From positions 1 to 64,000 of the forward strand of contig NZ_BBIV01000025.1 of assembly GCF_000730665.1 (NCBI RefSeq): 64,000 nt of DNA. Reading direction: 5' to 3'. Positions within the stretch are counted from its first letter, which is position 1; the number at the start of each line of letters is the position of its first letter. Shown in pieces: positions 40,466 through 51,107 of the stretch. The notes under the pieces are model-generated. The model made no database searches. It saw only the letters and a program-made list of their open reading frames with translations, and had not been told where the DNA came from. The translations under genes were made by a program, and so were the position numbers. Origin of the DNA: Pseudomonas plecoglossicida NBRC 103162 = DSM 15088. GTDB taxonomy: Bacteria; Pseudomonadota; Gammaproteobacteria; Pseudomonadales; Pseudomonadaceae.

Positions 40466-43400
40466 TCATGGCGCGTTGCTGCCGCGGCGTTGCGCAGCCT
40501 CACGCAACTGCGCACGGAAGCCATGCGCAGGCTGTGGTTGGTTTTCCGGGGCCGGCACCATGTCGGTCGGGAAGGGCGCCCACACTGAAGGGTCTGGCAG
40601 CAGGCCGTCAGCGCTCAGGCTGATGACGCCGTGACGGCCGTCGACCCAGTCCTTGTCCTCGGCGCTCTCGCGCCGGCTATCGCCCACCGCACGGGCAACG
40701 AACTGGCCATTGACCAGGCCAAGCTGGCTGCCGAGCGACTGGCTTTCGATCTCGGGGGTGGCGAACAGGTGCACATTGCTGCCGTCCGCACCCCAGGCGG
40801 ACAGGGTCAGGTTCTGGTTGACCCGCTCCACCACCGGGGCGACGAAGATGGCCGGGGATACATCCGGCAAGGGCAGTGTCGTGGTGCCTGTGTGGGCATC
40901 GCGGTCGAAGTAGGGCCCTGGTGGGATGTACGGCGTCGAGATATCCAGGGTGATGGTCAGCAGGGCCTGGTCGGTGGCCCCGGCAAGGTCGCTGATGGTG
41001 TAGGTGAAGAAGTCCTTGAGCACCTGGCCCAGGCCCGCCGCCGCCAGTACGTCGGGGTTGCTCAGGTCGATGGTGTAGGTGTAGCTGCCATCGGCGTTGA
41101 GCACCAGGGTGCCGTACTGGCCAAGGATCGGTTGGCCGATGACCCCGAGGGTGCCGGTGCCGCCCTCCTGGCCGGTGCGAATGCCGGTCACGGTCAGCCC
41201 GTCGCCGCCATCCACATCGCTGTCGTTGGGCAGCACGTTGCCACTGGTGTGCGGTGCGGGCACCTGGTCGCTGGCGGTGTTGCTATCGTCGCGGGCAACG
41301 GGGTTGTCGTTGGCACCCTGGATGGTCACGGTCAGGCGCGCATCGGACGTGATGCCGGCGGTGTCGCGCATGCGGTAGGTGAACACCTCGCGCAGCGATT
41401 CGCCGGCACTGCGCATGGCCTGCACGGTGGGGTTGCTGTTGTCGACGACATACTGGTAACTGCCGTCGGCATTGATCAGCAGCGTGCCGTAGAGGCCCTG
41501 CAGCAATTGACCTGCGCTGGCGGTGCGGCCATTTTCGCCGATGTACTGCACCACGGTCCTGGTCTCGCCGTACTGCACGCCATCGATGTCGGTGTCGTTG
41601 TCGAGCACATTGCCCCGTGGGTCGACCCCTGCGGTGCCGTTGTTCACGCCGCCGGCTTCCACCGCCGCAGCGGTGTCGTCATGGGCCTGCGGGTAGTCGT
41701 TGCGCCCGTCGATGGTGATGCTCAGCACACCGTTGGCGGTGCCGCCCCAGATATCGCTCAGCAGGTAGGTGAAGTTGTCGACCAGGGTCTGGCCGCTCAC
41801 GCGCAGGGCCTGGACGGCTTGCAGGCTGTTGTCGAGTTCATAGTTCCAGGTGCCGTCGGCGTTCAGCGTGAGGTCGCCGTACTGGCCGCGCAGGGTTTGC
41901 CCGACCTGGCTGGCATTGCCGGGCAGGGGGCCGTTGCCGGTCCAGAACGCCAGCACTTCCAGGGTTTCCGGGAACAGGATGTTGACCGTGTCCGGGTCGC
42001 TGTCGTTGTCCATCACGTTGCCGCTGGGGTTGCTGCCCGGGATGTTGTTGTTGACGCCGCCGGCTTCCACGGCCATGCCCTGGTCGGGGCCGGCGACCGG
42101 GGGCTGGTTTTCGCCGCGGATGAAGATGGTCAGGGTGGCGGTGTCGCTCAGCCCGCCGCCGTCGGTGACCTGGTAGGTGTAGTTCTGGATGACGAAGCCC
42201 AACGGGCCCAGGGCGATGATGTCCGGGTCGTTGGAGTTGACCACGAAGCGGTAGCTGCCGTCGGCATTGAGGGTCAGGGTGCCGTAGTTGGTGGTGACGG
42301 TGGTGCTGCCGGTGACGGGGTCGAGGGTCGGGTTGCTGCTTTCAGCGCCCACGCCCACGGCGGTGACCACCTTGGTGTCACCGGCATCCACGTCGGTGTC
42401 GTTGTTCAGCACATTGCCGGTGGGGTTGCGCCCGCCGTTGCCGTCGTCGTCCACGGCCACGGCGAAGGCGAAATCGTCGCGCGCCACAGGCGTGTCGTAG
42501 CGGCCCTCGATGGTGATGTTGATCTGCGCCTGGGCGCTTGCACCGGCGGTGTCGTGCATGCGGTAGGTGAAGGTTTCGCGCAGCTGTTCGCCGGCCTTGA
42601 GGGCCTGCACGGCCGCCAGGCTGTCGTTGACGGTGTACACGTAGTTGCCGTTGGCATCGATGCTCAGCGTGCCGTAGGTGCCGGCCACCACGGTGGCACC
42701 GGCAGTGACCTGGACGAAGGTGCCGCCTGCGGCCAGGGTGCCCAGATAGATGCCATCGACCGTCTTGCTGTCGCCGGCATCCACATCGCGGTCGTTGACC
42801 AGCGCGTTGCCGCTGCCTGGCTGGCCTGCGGTGCCATTGTTGACGCCACCGGCCTCGATGGCGATGGCGCCGTCATTGGTAGCGATGGGCGTGTCGTTGC
42901 GGCCATGGATGACCACGGTGAAGGTGGCGGTGACCACCTTGCCGTTGCCATCGCTGACGCTGTACTGGAACACTTCGGTGAGCCGGTCGGCATCGGTGCG
43001 CAGCGCCTGCACTGCACTGTTGCTGTTGTTGACCACATAGCGGTAGTTGCCCTGGGCATCGAGCACCAGGCTGCCGTAGTTGCCGGCCAGCGCCTGGCCG
43101 GGGGTTGCCGTGGTGCCGTTGGGGCTGACCACCGCGCTGATGGTCAGGGTGTCGCCGTCCGGGTCGCTGTACGCCGTGCGGATGCTGCCGCTGGGGTTCA
43201 GGCCGGGGGTGGCGTTGTTCAATCCGCCGGCCTCGATGGCGTCGACGCGGACCGGGTTGACCACGGGCGGGTCATTGACCCCGGTGACAGTGATGACCAG
43301 TTGCGCCTGATCGGTGAGCCCGCCGCTGTCGTGGATCCGGTAGGTGAAGACCACGTCCAGGCTCTGCCCGGCCTTGAGCGCGCGAATGGCCGGGTCGGCG

Positions 43401-46400
43401 CTGTTGACCACGAAGCTGTAGGTGCCGTCCTGGTTGAGGATCAGCTGGCCGAAGTTGCCGCTGATCAGGCTGTTGTCGGCCAGGCGAGCGACGCTACCGA
43501 TGATGCTCGCCGGCGCGCCGTTGGCCACTGGGGTCAACGTGCCCCCGGCGCTTTCCAGGCCACTGCGCACGCCGTCCACCTTGAGCTGGGTGGCGGTCGG
43601 CTGGTCGAGACGGTCGACGTCGGTATCGGCACCGACGCCCGCGTTACCGGTGATCACGTTGCCGCTGGCATTGACCGGCGCCGGGCTACCATCGCTGGCA
43701 CCGGCGCTGGCCGTGCCGCGGTCGTCCACGGCCACCGGCGCATCGTTGGCACCCTGGATGGTGATCACCAGCACGGTCACCGAGCTCAGGCCGCCGGCGT
43801 CGACCATCTGGTAGGTGAACTGCTCGACCAGCGAGTCGCCGGGCGACAGCGCTTGCACGGCGGGGTTGCTGTTGTCGACGACATACCGGTAACTGCCGTC
43901 GGCATTGATCGTCAGTGTGCCGAAGTTCGCCAGCACGCTGGCCGCCTGGCCGCTGACGACCGGGAAGATCCGGCCGCCACCCGGGCCGTCGAAGCGGACC
44001 GAGTTGACCTGCTTGGTCTCGCCCAGCGCCACCGAGTCCACGTCGGTGTCATTGGTCAGCACGTTGCCGATGGCGTCCCGGCCCGGCGTGCCATTGCGGG
44101 TACCGCCGGCCTCGATGGCGGTGCCGACATCACCATTGGCGATCGGGGTGTCGTTGGCCCCGTGGATGTTGATCTGCAGCACCGCGCTGCTGGTCAGGCC
44201 GCCGCTGTCGACGATGTCGTAGCCGAAGGTGTCGGTGATGAAATTGCCAGCGGTGCGCAGCGCCTGCACCGCCGGGTTGCTGTTGTCGACGATGTACTGG
44301 AAGCCCCCGTTGGGCCTGATGATCAGGGTGCCGTACAGCCCCTGTATCACGGTGACGATGTTGCCACCCACCGGCTTGCCGGTCAGGTCGGCGTTGCTGG
44401 CGATGTGGGTGACGGTGAGTACGTCGTTGTTGGTCTGGATATCGACGTCGGTGTCATTGGTCAGCACGTTGCCGGTGGGGTTCACCCCGGGGTCGGCGTT
44501 GTTGAAGCCGCCGGCCTCGACGGCGATGGCCAGGTCCGCGTGGGCCACCGGGGCGTCGTTGACCGGGTCGATGACGATGTTCATCACATCGGTGTCGGTC
44601 AGTGCATCGGCCGGGTTCTGGCCGGGTATGCCGTCGCCGTTGAGCGGCGCATCGCCGAAGTTGCCCTGGTCGTTGGTGACCATGGTCAGGGTTTCGGGGT
44701 TGCGGAAGGTGTTGAAGTCCTGGTCGCCTTTGTAATACAGCTGGCTCAGCAACACATTCAACTGGGCCAGGGTGCCGGTCAGCACCAGGCTGCGGCCGGC
44801 CCCTGCGGGCGGCGTGGCATTGGCGGCAGGCGGCGTGGCGGTTTGCCAGAGGACACCGTGGACCACGCTCAGGGTGATGGTCAGCACGCCATTGGCATTG
44901 CCGGCGTTCGCGTCCACGTCACTGACGGTCAGGCCCCCGATATGCAGCACGGTGTCTTCCTGGCCATGCTGGTCGGAGACGGTGTTGACCGGCGCCTCGT
45001 TGATGTGCACGTAGCCGGCATCGGCGGTGCCGGTGGTACCTTCGCCCAGGCTCAGGCTGATGCTGCCCAGGCCGGCGGCCGCTGCGGCGGTATCGGTATC
45101 GATACGCACGCGGAAGTTGTTGCCGGCGCTGGCCTGGTGGGTCTGGTCCACGGCGATCAGGTAGTTGCCGGATGGCAACAGGGCGAACTGGTACTGGCCG
45201 CCGTTGGCGGTGGTGGTGGTGAAGGTGCGGTCGTCGGCGGTGTTGAACAGGCCGTCGTCACCCGCCCAGGTCAGGGTGACGCCGATGCCGTCCAGGCCGG
45301 GACCGTCGGGGCTGGTGTTGTTGGTGGCGCTGCGGGTGTCGTCCCACAGCGTGCCCTGGATCACGCCCATGCCGGCGCCGTCGCTGAGGATGTAGTTGTT
45401 CAGGCCGCTGACGCCGTCCTGGCCGTTGCGCTCGCCGGTGGCACCTCCCGCGGTGGCCGGCAGCGAGCCGCCCCAGCCGCTGCTTTCGAAGTCGCTGGGC
45501 AGGCTGGTCCAGGTCAGCACGGCGGCGCTGGCGGCGTTGTCGGCGAAGGTGACGTTGGGCAGGGTGACGGTGTAGATCACCTGCACCGAGTCGTTGGGCG
45601 CCAGCCGGGCGAAGTCCACGGTGATCCCGCTGCCATCGCTGAAGCTGATGCCGCTGGGCAGGTTGGCAAGGTCCAGCGCCACGCCGTTGAGCAGGATGCT
45701 CTGCACCTGGTAGTTGCTGCCGCTGGGGAACTGGTCGACCAGATGGGTCTCGTAGGCGGGTACGCCACCGTTCTGAGTGAAACTCACCGACACCGTGGCG
45801 TCGGTGGTGCCGCTGACGCTACCGGGCGCGACGTTGATGACCGACTTGTCCATGCCGGTGAAGCTGGGCTCGACCACGCGTTCGAAGATCGTGTCGCTGC
45901 GGCCCCGGTCGACGCCGCCGTTGGGGCCTACATGTTCGAACACGGTCATGCCCAACTGGGGCGCGGTGTCCTGGTTGCCGGCCACGTTGCTGACACGCAC
46001 GTTGAACTCGAGGATCACCCCTTCGATATCGCTGTCGTTGATTTCGGTGTTGGTCAGGTTGCCGAGGCTGAAGGTGATGGTCTGGCTGCCGTCGTCGTGG
46101 GTAATGATCTCCAGGCGGCCGTTGCCGATGTCGAAGATCCCGGAGGGCACGGTGCCGCCAAGGTCGGGGTGGATCGGCAGGGCCACGTCGCTGTTCTGGT
46201 TGCCGGTCATGAACAAGGCATTGTTGCTGACCAGGTCGGTGGCGTCGGTGGTAAGGCCGCCGAGATTGCTCGACACCATCGCGATCAGGATGTTGTTGAG
46301 GTTGGCGGGGATGAACTCCAGCCCTGCGGCCAGCTCGATGCGGATCTGGTAATCGGGGTTGTCGCCGGTCGGTACCAGCACCGCCACCCGGTAGCGGATG

Positions 46401-49400
46401 ATTTCGCCAACCGCCACGGTTTCCACCAGGCCGCTGGTGTCGGTTGCGCCGCTGGCATTGCTGGCGGGCGGGGTATCGGACACGCCGCCGACGCGCGACA
46501 CCTGGATGCCGTTGGTGACCGGGATCAGCAAGGCACTGAGCACGCGGTAGTCGTTGAGCACCCCGCTGTTGAGCAAGCCGTCGTCGCCACTGCGCTCGCC
46601 ATTGACGGTGTCGGTGGTGCTGTTGCTGCCGTCCAGGCTGCTCCAGCGCACCTGGACATTGTTGGGGATCGCCGCTTCGCCCGCGGCGGTGGCATTGACC
46701 ACGCCGGTCAGGGTGATGACGATGCTGCCGCCATTGGCGATGTCGATGTTGGCACCGTTTTCGGTCACCAGCTGGCCGTTGCGAATGACGAAGTCGACGC
46801 CGCCGCTTTTGGTGGCGCCGCCGAGGTACTGGATGGTGCCGCTGATCACCAGGTTGTCGATCTCGGTCGGCAGCACGTCGAGCAGGCTGATGTCGAACGC
46901 GTTGGTGCCGGAGTTGTTGGCCACCGTGATGGTGAAGGTCACGGTATCGCCCTGGTCGAAGCCGCCGAACGCCGGTGTCGAGGTGATCTGCTGGGTCACC
47001 GTCAGGGTCGGCTCGACGATGGTCACACCGGGCTGCTGGGCGCTGTTGACACTGCGGTCCACCGCGACCGTGCCGTTGGGGGTATCGCCGTCGGGGTCGC
47101 TGTGGACCAGCTGCGCACCATTGTTCAGCGTGGTGCCTTGCTGGTTGCCGGTGACGTTGCTGGCCACCAGCACCAGGCGGATGACGAAGCTGTTGTTGCC
47201 GGTGACGTTGTCAGCGTTCGCGCCTGCCGAGCTGAATACCAGCAGCAGGTCGGCGCCGTCGCTGCCGTCGGGGGTGACCGGGTTGACGTTCAGGGTGCCG
47301 TTGAAGTCCGCGCCCAGGGCCGCACTGCCGGCCACAGTGGTGATGATCTGGAAACCCAGGTTACCGTTGAAGCGCGGGTCCAGGCGCAGGCCGGGCGGAA
47401 TCAGGTCGTTGATGCGCAGGCTGCCGGTGAAGCCTTCCGGCAGGTTGACCACGATGTCGTAGGTCATGCTCTCGCCGATCACCAGGTTGCTGCCGGTGGT
47501 GTGGCTGGCGCTGGAATCGTCGTTGCTGAGGCTGCCGTCCTTGTAAGTCTTGGAGATGGTCGGCGCGGCGACTTGCTGGTTGGCCACCTCCACCAGGTCG
47601 GTGGGGGTGAAGTCCTGGCCGCCGTCGACGCTGGCGTAGTTGGTCAGTGCTGCGCTGCTCTGCAGGGTACTGGAGGCGAGGATGGCATTGCTTACCGTGA
47701 CATCGTAGGTGATCACCACCACGTTGGCGCCGGACAGGTCGGCGGCGCTGCCGCTGCGCCCGGCCAGCAAGGTGGCCTGGCCATTGGCGTCGAGGAAGGT
47801 GATGGTGTTGCCGGTGACCCTGTAGTCGGTGCCGGCCACCAGCAGGGTGCCGTCGCCGCGGTAGATCTGCAGGTTCGCCGCCGCCAGGCTGCCGTTGACG
47901 AACGACAGGCCGGCGGGCAGGGTGATGCTGGTACTGACATCGAAGGCTCCGCCGCCACCGCTGTTCTTCAGCGCGGTGGCCAGGCGCAGGGTGTCGGCAC
48001 CGTCGATGCCGCTGACGTTGCCGTCCACGGCGGCCAGGCTGGTGACATTGCCGGCGAAGGGTACGCCGCTGGTGCCGGGGGCGGTCCAGCTGCCGGTGGT
48101 GCCGGTGACCGTGCCGTGGCTGCTGGATACCACGCCATGCTTGATATCCAGCACGGGCTCTGCGACCGATTCGATCACCGCCACGTCGGAGGAAGTCAGC
48201 ACGGTCTTGTCGACCGTTGTCGTCTGGCTCGATTGCGCCAGTACGTCGAGCTCGCGCTGGTCGGCGAACGGCTGGTCGCCGACCCGCATGGTGAAGCGCA
48301 CCTGCACGGTGCCGCCGGCAAGTCCGCCCGAGACGAAGTTGCCAAAGTCGAAGATGATCGAGTTGCCAGGGCCGGTGGTGACGCTGTCGGGCACATCGAG
48401 GATGGTGTTGCCACTGCCGAAGCTCCATTGGCCGACACCGGTGCCGAAGCTCCAGGTGATGCCGTTGGCGTCGAGCAAGGGCAGTGGCAGGTAGGCGGTG
48501 AGCTTGAAGTTCTCGTAGTCGGCCACCAGCAGGTCGTAGCTGATGGTGAAGGTCACCACATCGCCCGGGCGCAGTTCGCCGTTGCTCGGCGGGTTGCCGC
48601 CGTTGACCTGGGTCAGCTCGATATCGACCGTCGAGGTATCGATGGTGCTGGAGGTGCTGGAACCATCGCTCTGGGTGCCGCCCAGGTTGACCGCATCACG
48701 CAGCACGGTGGCATTCACCGTGGCGTTGTTACCGACGCTGTCGCCTTCGTTGAGCTGGTCGTGGGGCGGGTGGTCGGTGGTGTAGGTGGCGTCGATCAGC
48801 GCGTCGTAGACGATGCTCAGGCGCGTGGCACCTTCGCGCACGTCATCTGCATAGAGGTCGCCGAACAGCGCGGCGACGCCCGGGCCGGCAACGGCCCGGC
48901 GGATCGATTCGGCAATGTCGAATACCAGCGTGGTACTGCCGTCGGCGTTCACCGTCTGGGTGTAGACCAGGGTGATGGTCTGGGAGGTGCCCCCCTGCTG
49001 GATGACCAGCGTGGGCGGGTTGCTCGGGTTGAAGGTCTGGCCGTCGCTGAGCAGGTCGGTCACGGTGAACTGACCTTGCTCGAGGATGTTCTCGCCGAAG
49101 GCGAAGAAGTCGGAGATGGCCACGTCCATGGTGTAGCGTAGGGTATCGCCGGGTGTAAGGCCAGGGGTGCCGACGTCGTTCTGCAGGTTGACCTGCTTGA
49201 GCAGGGTGATCGACTTGGCGACGAAGGTCACGCCCTGGCCGTCGCCGGTTTCGCTGAACGGGTAGCCGTTCGGGTCGACCGGGCGGTCGCGTGGGTCCAG
49301 CGGGTTCCAGTTGCCGGTGACACTGGCGGTGCCGAAGTTGATGGTCACCGGGTTGCCGGTGGCGGGGTCGATCACCGGGCGGCCGTTGGCGTCGATTTCC

Positions 49401-51010
49401 GGCACGTAGAAGCTGACCTGGGTCGCGCTGGCGCCAGTCAGGCTGTCGTAGTGGATGTCGTAGCTGGCGACGAAGGCATTGGGGTTGGCCAGCGCCAGGG
49501 CGATCTCGGCGGGGTTGGTGAGCACCGTGCCATCGTGCAGGGTGACCGAGGCCAGGGTGCCGCCGGGGCCCGGGGTGATCGCGCTGACATGCACCTGGTC
49601 GGGCACGGTCTGGGTCACGGTGACGTTGCTCAGGGTCTGGCCGGGGGCCGGTGTCACGGTGACGGTCTGGGTGCGCGTGAAGTTCGGCCCGGTGACGGTT
49701 TCGCCTTCAGGCATGTTGACGGTCTGCGTGACCTGCAACAGCGTCGGCGTCACGACAAAACTGTGCAGCGCGCTTTCCACCAGGCTCGGGTCCTGGACCG
49801 GGTTGTTCACCGAATCGTTGCCGTACTCGAAGCCGGCGCGGGTATTGATGGTGAGGTTGGGCGCGCCGTCGGAGTAGCTGGTGTCGGCCAGGTTGCTCAG
49901 CTGCGCGGTGATCAGGATGTCGATGCTCGGCTGGCCGTTGGTGACGCTGGCGTAGGGTAGTTGCAGGACCACCATCTGGTCGCCGGGCTTCATGCCGACG
50001 CTGGCGGCGTTGATCACCAGGGCCTTGCCGCTGGCATCCTTGGCCAGCGGATGGGTGGCATTGCCGTTGGCATCGAAGGTGATGACGAAGCTGTTGACCG
50101 CCTGGCCCAGGTAGGTGGCGGACACGAAGCTCGCGCCATCATTGCCGTCCCGACCGGTGGCTGGCATGAACACATCGATGAACGGGGCGTAACCTTCCTG
50201 GGTCGAGGGGTTGCTGAAACTGACGGTGAAGTTGAACTGGGTGCCCAGTTGCACCTCGGCGCCGCCGCTGCCCAGGCTGGCGGTGGGGCTGGCATCGGCC
50301 AGCAGGCCCTGGAAGCTGTCGAGTGTGGTGGCGGCCAGGGCGATGGTCTTGTCCACATCGCCACTGCGCACTTCAAGGCGCCAGTCGCCGCCGGCCAGCT
50401 GGCTGCCGGTGGCATTGCTCGAGGCGCCGACGTCGGCGCCGGTCCAGCGCGCCAGTTCGGCGACCAGCGCCTGGCCGGCACTGCCGGCACCGACATCGCA
50501 GCCATACAGCTGGATGTCCGCACCCGCGTTGAGTTCGCCGCGCCAGGCGCTCAGACGGTCGCCCAGTTGTTCGACGCTCTGGCGGGTGAACACCTGGTTG
50601 CCCAGGGTGAACTGGCCGGAGGCACCGTGGGAGAACACCTGGATGGAGTCGACCTTGCCCAGTTGCGCCAGGGCGTTGCTGATGGCTGCGACGGCATCCT
50701 GGCCGGGGTCGACCACCAGCGCGGTGGTGCCTGCCGGCAGGTTGGCGGCGAGCTGGTCGCGGTTTTCCAGGCGCGCATCGATGACCACCAGGTTGCGCGG
50801 CGCGGGGGCCGGCGCGGCGGTCTGCGCTTCGCTGGCGGTGGGCGCTGGGTGGCTGCTGTCCTTGGCGTCTGCACTGCCGGGGTCGCTGTGGTGCTGCTGG
50901 TCGACCGCGGCGGCAGCGGCGCCGTCGAACAGGATGCGCTGTTCAAGGGCAACCGTTTGCGACCGTGGGCGCAAGGCAGTGGCGAAGCCGGCTTTGTGGT
51001 GGGTATCCAT
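40466..51010 (-). CDS. giant LEPR-XLL/DUF4347/VCBS-repeat surface protein (adhesin)
   Basis: About 3514 residues. Near residues 20-34, TVALEQRILFDGAAAAA matches the LEPR-XLL N-terminal motif of very large exported proteins. Residues ~70-235 form a DUF4347 domain (NLVVIDARLENRDQLAANLP, SIQVFSHGASG, DIQLYGCDVGAGSAG). Then ~1600 residues of DUF11/isopeptide-like repeats, one SdrD-type B domain near 1880-2000 (GTLWDDTRSATNNTSPDGPG), and nine VCBS/cadherin-like repeats (~2140-3370) joined by GANDxPVA-type linkers. The ~150-residue tail is unique and has no RTX nonapeptides, LPxTG or beta-barrel. I use ATG 51010 (AGG seven bases upstream); ATG 51016 is an alternative. It should be a secreted, surface-held adhesin, exported by the HlyD/M50/TolC genes around it. 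Confidence 0.88.
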   Translation of the reverse strand: MDTHHKAGFATALRPRSQTVALEQRILFDGAAAAAVDQQHHSDPGSADAKDSSHPAPTASEAQTAAPAPAPRNLVVIDARLENRDQLAANLPAGTTALVVDPGQDAVAAISNALAQLGKVDSIQVFSHGASGQFTLGNQVFTRQSVEQLGDRLSAWRGELNAGADIQLYGCDVGAGSAGQALVAELARWTGADVGASSNATGSQLAGGDWRLEVRSGDVDKTIALAATTLDSFQGLLADASPTASLGSGGAEVQLGTQFNFTVSFSNPSTQEGYAPFIDVFMPATGRDGNDGASFVSATYLGQAVNSFVITFDANGNATHPLAKDASGKALVINAASVGMKPGDQMVVLQLPYASVTNGQPSIDILITAQLSNLADTSYSDGAPNLTINTRAGFEYGNDSVNNPVQDPSLVESALHSFVVTPTLLQVTQTVNMPEGETVTGPNFTRTQTVTVTPAPGQTLSNVTVTQTVPDQVHVSAITPGPGGTLASVTLHDGTVLTNPAEIALALANPNAFVASYDIHYDSLTGASATQVSFYVPEIDANGRPVIDPATGNPVTINFGTASVTGNWNPLDPRDRPVDPNGYPFSETGDGQGVTFVAKSITLLKQVNLQNDVGTPGLTPGDTLRYTMDVAISDFFAFGENILEQGQFTVTDLLSDGQTFNPSNPPTLVIQQGGTSQTITLVYTQTVNADGSTTLVFDIAESIRRAVAGPGVAALFGDLYADDVREGATRLSIVYDALIDATYTTDHPPHDQLNEGDSVGNNATVNATVLRDAVNLGGTQSDGSSTSSTIDTSTVDIELTQVNGGNPPSNGELRPGDVVTFTISYDLLVADYENFKLTAYLPLPLLDANGITWSFGTGVGQWSFGSGNTILDVPDSVTTGPGNSIIFDFGNFVSGGLAGGTVQVRFTMRVGDQPFADQRELDVLAQSSQTTTVDKTVLTSSDVAVIESVAEPVLDIKHGVVSSSHGTVTGTTGSWTAPGTSGVPFAGNVTSLAAVDGNVSGIDGADTLRLATALKNSGGGGAFDVSTSITLPAGLSFVNGSLAAANLQIYRGDGTLLVAGTDYRVTGNTITFLDANGQATLLAGRSGSAADLSGANVVVITYDVTVSNAILASSTLQSSAALTNYASVDGGQDFTPTDLVEVANQQVAAPTISKTYKDGSLSNDDSSASHTTGSNLVIGESMTYDIVVNLPEGFTGSLRINDLIPPGLRLDPRFNGNLGFQIITTVAGSAALGADFNGTLNVNPVTPDGSDGADLLLVFSSAGANADNVTGNNSFVIRLVLVASNVTGNQQGTTLNNGAQLVHSDPDGDTPNGTVAVDRSVNSAQQPGVTIVEPTLTVTQQITSTPAFGGFDQGDTVTFTITVANNSGTNAFDISLLDVLPTEIDNLVISGTIQYLGGATKSGGVDFVIRNGQLVTENGANIDIANGGSIVITLTGVVNATAAGEAAIPNNVQVRWSSLDGSNSTTDTVNGERSGDDGLLNSGVLNDYRVLSALLIPVTNGIQVSRVGGVSDTPPASNASGATDTSGLVETVAVGEIIRYRVAVLVPTGDNPDYQIRIELAAGLEFIPANLNNILIAMVSSNLGGLTTDATDLVSNNALFMTGNQNSDVALPIHPDLGGTVPSGIFDIGNGRLEIITHDDGSQTITFSLGNLTNTEINDSDIEGVILEFNVRVSNVAGNQDTAPQLGMTVFEHVGPNGGVDRGRSDTIFERVVEPSFTGMDKSVINVAPGSVSGTTDATVSVSFTQNGGVPAYETHLVDQFPSGSNYQVQSILLNGVALDLANLPSGISFSDGSGITVDFARLAPNDSVQVIYTVTLPNVTFADNAASAAVLTWTSLPSDFESSGWGGSLPATAGGATGERNGQDGVSGLNNYILSDGAGMGVIQGTLWDDTRSATNNTSPDGPGLDGIGVTLTWAGDDGLFNTADDRTFTTTTANGGQYQFALLPSGNYLIAVDQTHQASAGNNFRVRIDTDTAAAAAGLGSISLSLGEGTTGTADAGYVHINEAPVNTVSDQHGQEDTVLHIGGLTVSDVDANAGNANGVLTITLSVVHGVLWQTATPPAANATPPAGAGRSLVLTGTLAQLNVLLSQLYYKGDQDFNTFRNPETLTMVTNDQGNFGDAPLNGDGIPGQNPADALTDTDVMNIVIDPVNDAPVAHADLAIAVEAGGFNNADPGVNPTGNVLTNDTDVDIQTNNDVLTVTHIASNADLTGKPVGGNIVTVIQGLYGTLIIRPNGGFQYIVDNSNPAVQALRTAGNFITDTFGYDIVDSGGLTSSAVLQINIHGANDTPIANGDVGTAIEAGGTRNGTPGRDAIGNVLTNDTDVDSVALGETKQVNSVRFDGPGGGRIFPVVSGQAASVLANFGTLTINADGSYRYVVDNSNPAVQALSPGDSLVEQFTYQMVDAGGLSSVTVLVITIQGANDAPVAVDDRGTASAGASDGSPAPVNASGNVITGNAGVGADTDVDRLDQPTATQLKVDGVRSGLESAGGTLTPVANGAPASIIGSVARLADNSLISGNFGQLILNQDGTYSFVVNSADPAIRALKAGQSLDVVFTYRIHDSGGLTDQAQLVITVTGVNDPPVVNPVRVDAIEAGGLNNATPGLNPSGSIRTAYSDPDGDTLTISAVVSPNGTTATPGQALAGNYGSLVLDAQGNYRYVVNNSNSAVQALRTDADRLTEVFQYSVSDGNGKVVTATFTVVIHGRNDTPIATNDGAIAIEAGGVNNGTAGQPGSGNALVNDRDVDAGDSKTVDGIYLGTLAAGGTFVQVTAGATVVAGTYGTLSIDANGNYVYTVNDSLAAVQALKAGEQLRETFTYRMHDTAGASAQAQINITIEGRYDTPVARDDFAFAVAVDDDGNGGRNPTGNVLNNDTDVDAGDTKVVTAVGVGAESSNPTLDPVTGSTTVTTNYGTLTLNADGSYRFVVNSNDPDIIALGPLGFVIQNYTYQVTDGGGLSDTATLTIFIRGENQPPVAGPDQGMAVEAGGVNNNIPGSNPSGNVMDNDSDPDTVNILFPETLEVLAFWTGNGPLPGNASQVGQTLRGQYGDLTLNADGTWNYELDNSLQAVQALRVSGQTLVDNFTYLLSDIWGGTANGVLSITIDGRNDYPQAHDDTAAAVEAGGVNNGTAGVDPRGNVLDNDTDIDGVQYGETRTVVQYIGENGRTASAGQLLQGLYGTLLINADGSYQYVVDNSNPTVQAMRSAGESLREVFTYRMRDTAGITSDARLTVTIQGANDNPVARDDSNTASDQVPAPHTSGNVLPNDSDVDGGDGLTVTGIRTGQEGGTGTLGVIGQPILGQYGTLVLNADGSYTYTIDLSNPDVLAAAGLGQVLKDFFTYTISDLAGATDQALLTITLDISTPYIPPGPYFDRDAHTGTTTLPLPDVSPAIFVAPVVERVNQNLTLSAWGADGSNVHLFATPEIESQSLGSQLGLVNGQFVARAVGDSRRESAEDKDWVDGRHGVISLSADGLLPDPSVWAPFPTDMVPAPENQPQPAHGFRAQLREAAQRRGSNAP
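40900..44570 (-). repeat. tandem VCBS-domain coding repeats
   Basis: Nine units of roughly 400 bp within the giant gene, each encoding GNVLxNDTDVD, a YGTLxLNADGSYxYxV core, AVQALxxG and a DxGGLxxxAxLxITIxGxNDxP linker. The linkers vary (GANDTP, GANDAP, GVNDPP, GRNDTP, GRYDTP, GENQPP, GRNDYP, GANDNP). The units are diverged at DNA level, so this is an old, not recent, expansion. Confidence 0.85.
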
Positions 51011-51107
51011 GTCCATACCTGCTGGGTAATTCGACTGCGAATTTGTCGGATCTACCAAGCCTAGACGGATTTTTCAAAGGAGAATGAGTAGCCGCCGAGA
51101 GGCACTA

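Noticed and set aside
40900..44570. CRISPR-like or recent tandem DNA repeat
   Set aside because: The ~400-bp periodicity comes from diverged VCBS protein domains; there are no short identical repeats with unique spacers.
40631..49141. A 2836-codon open frame on the plus strand opposite the giant adhesin gene
   Set aside because: It mirrors the repeat structure of the real gene, reads as Val/Gly/Asp-rich nonsense without domains or start signals, and is explained by GC-rich codon use in a long gene.
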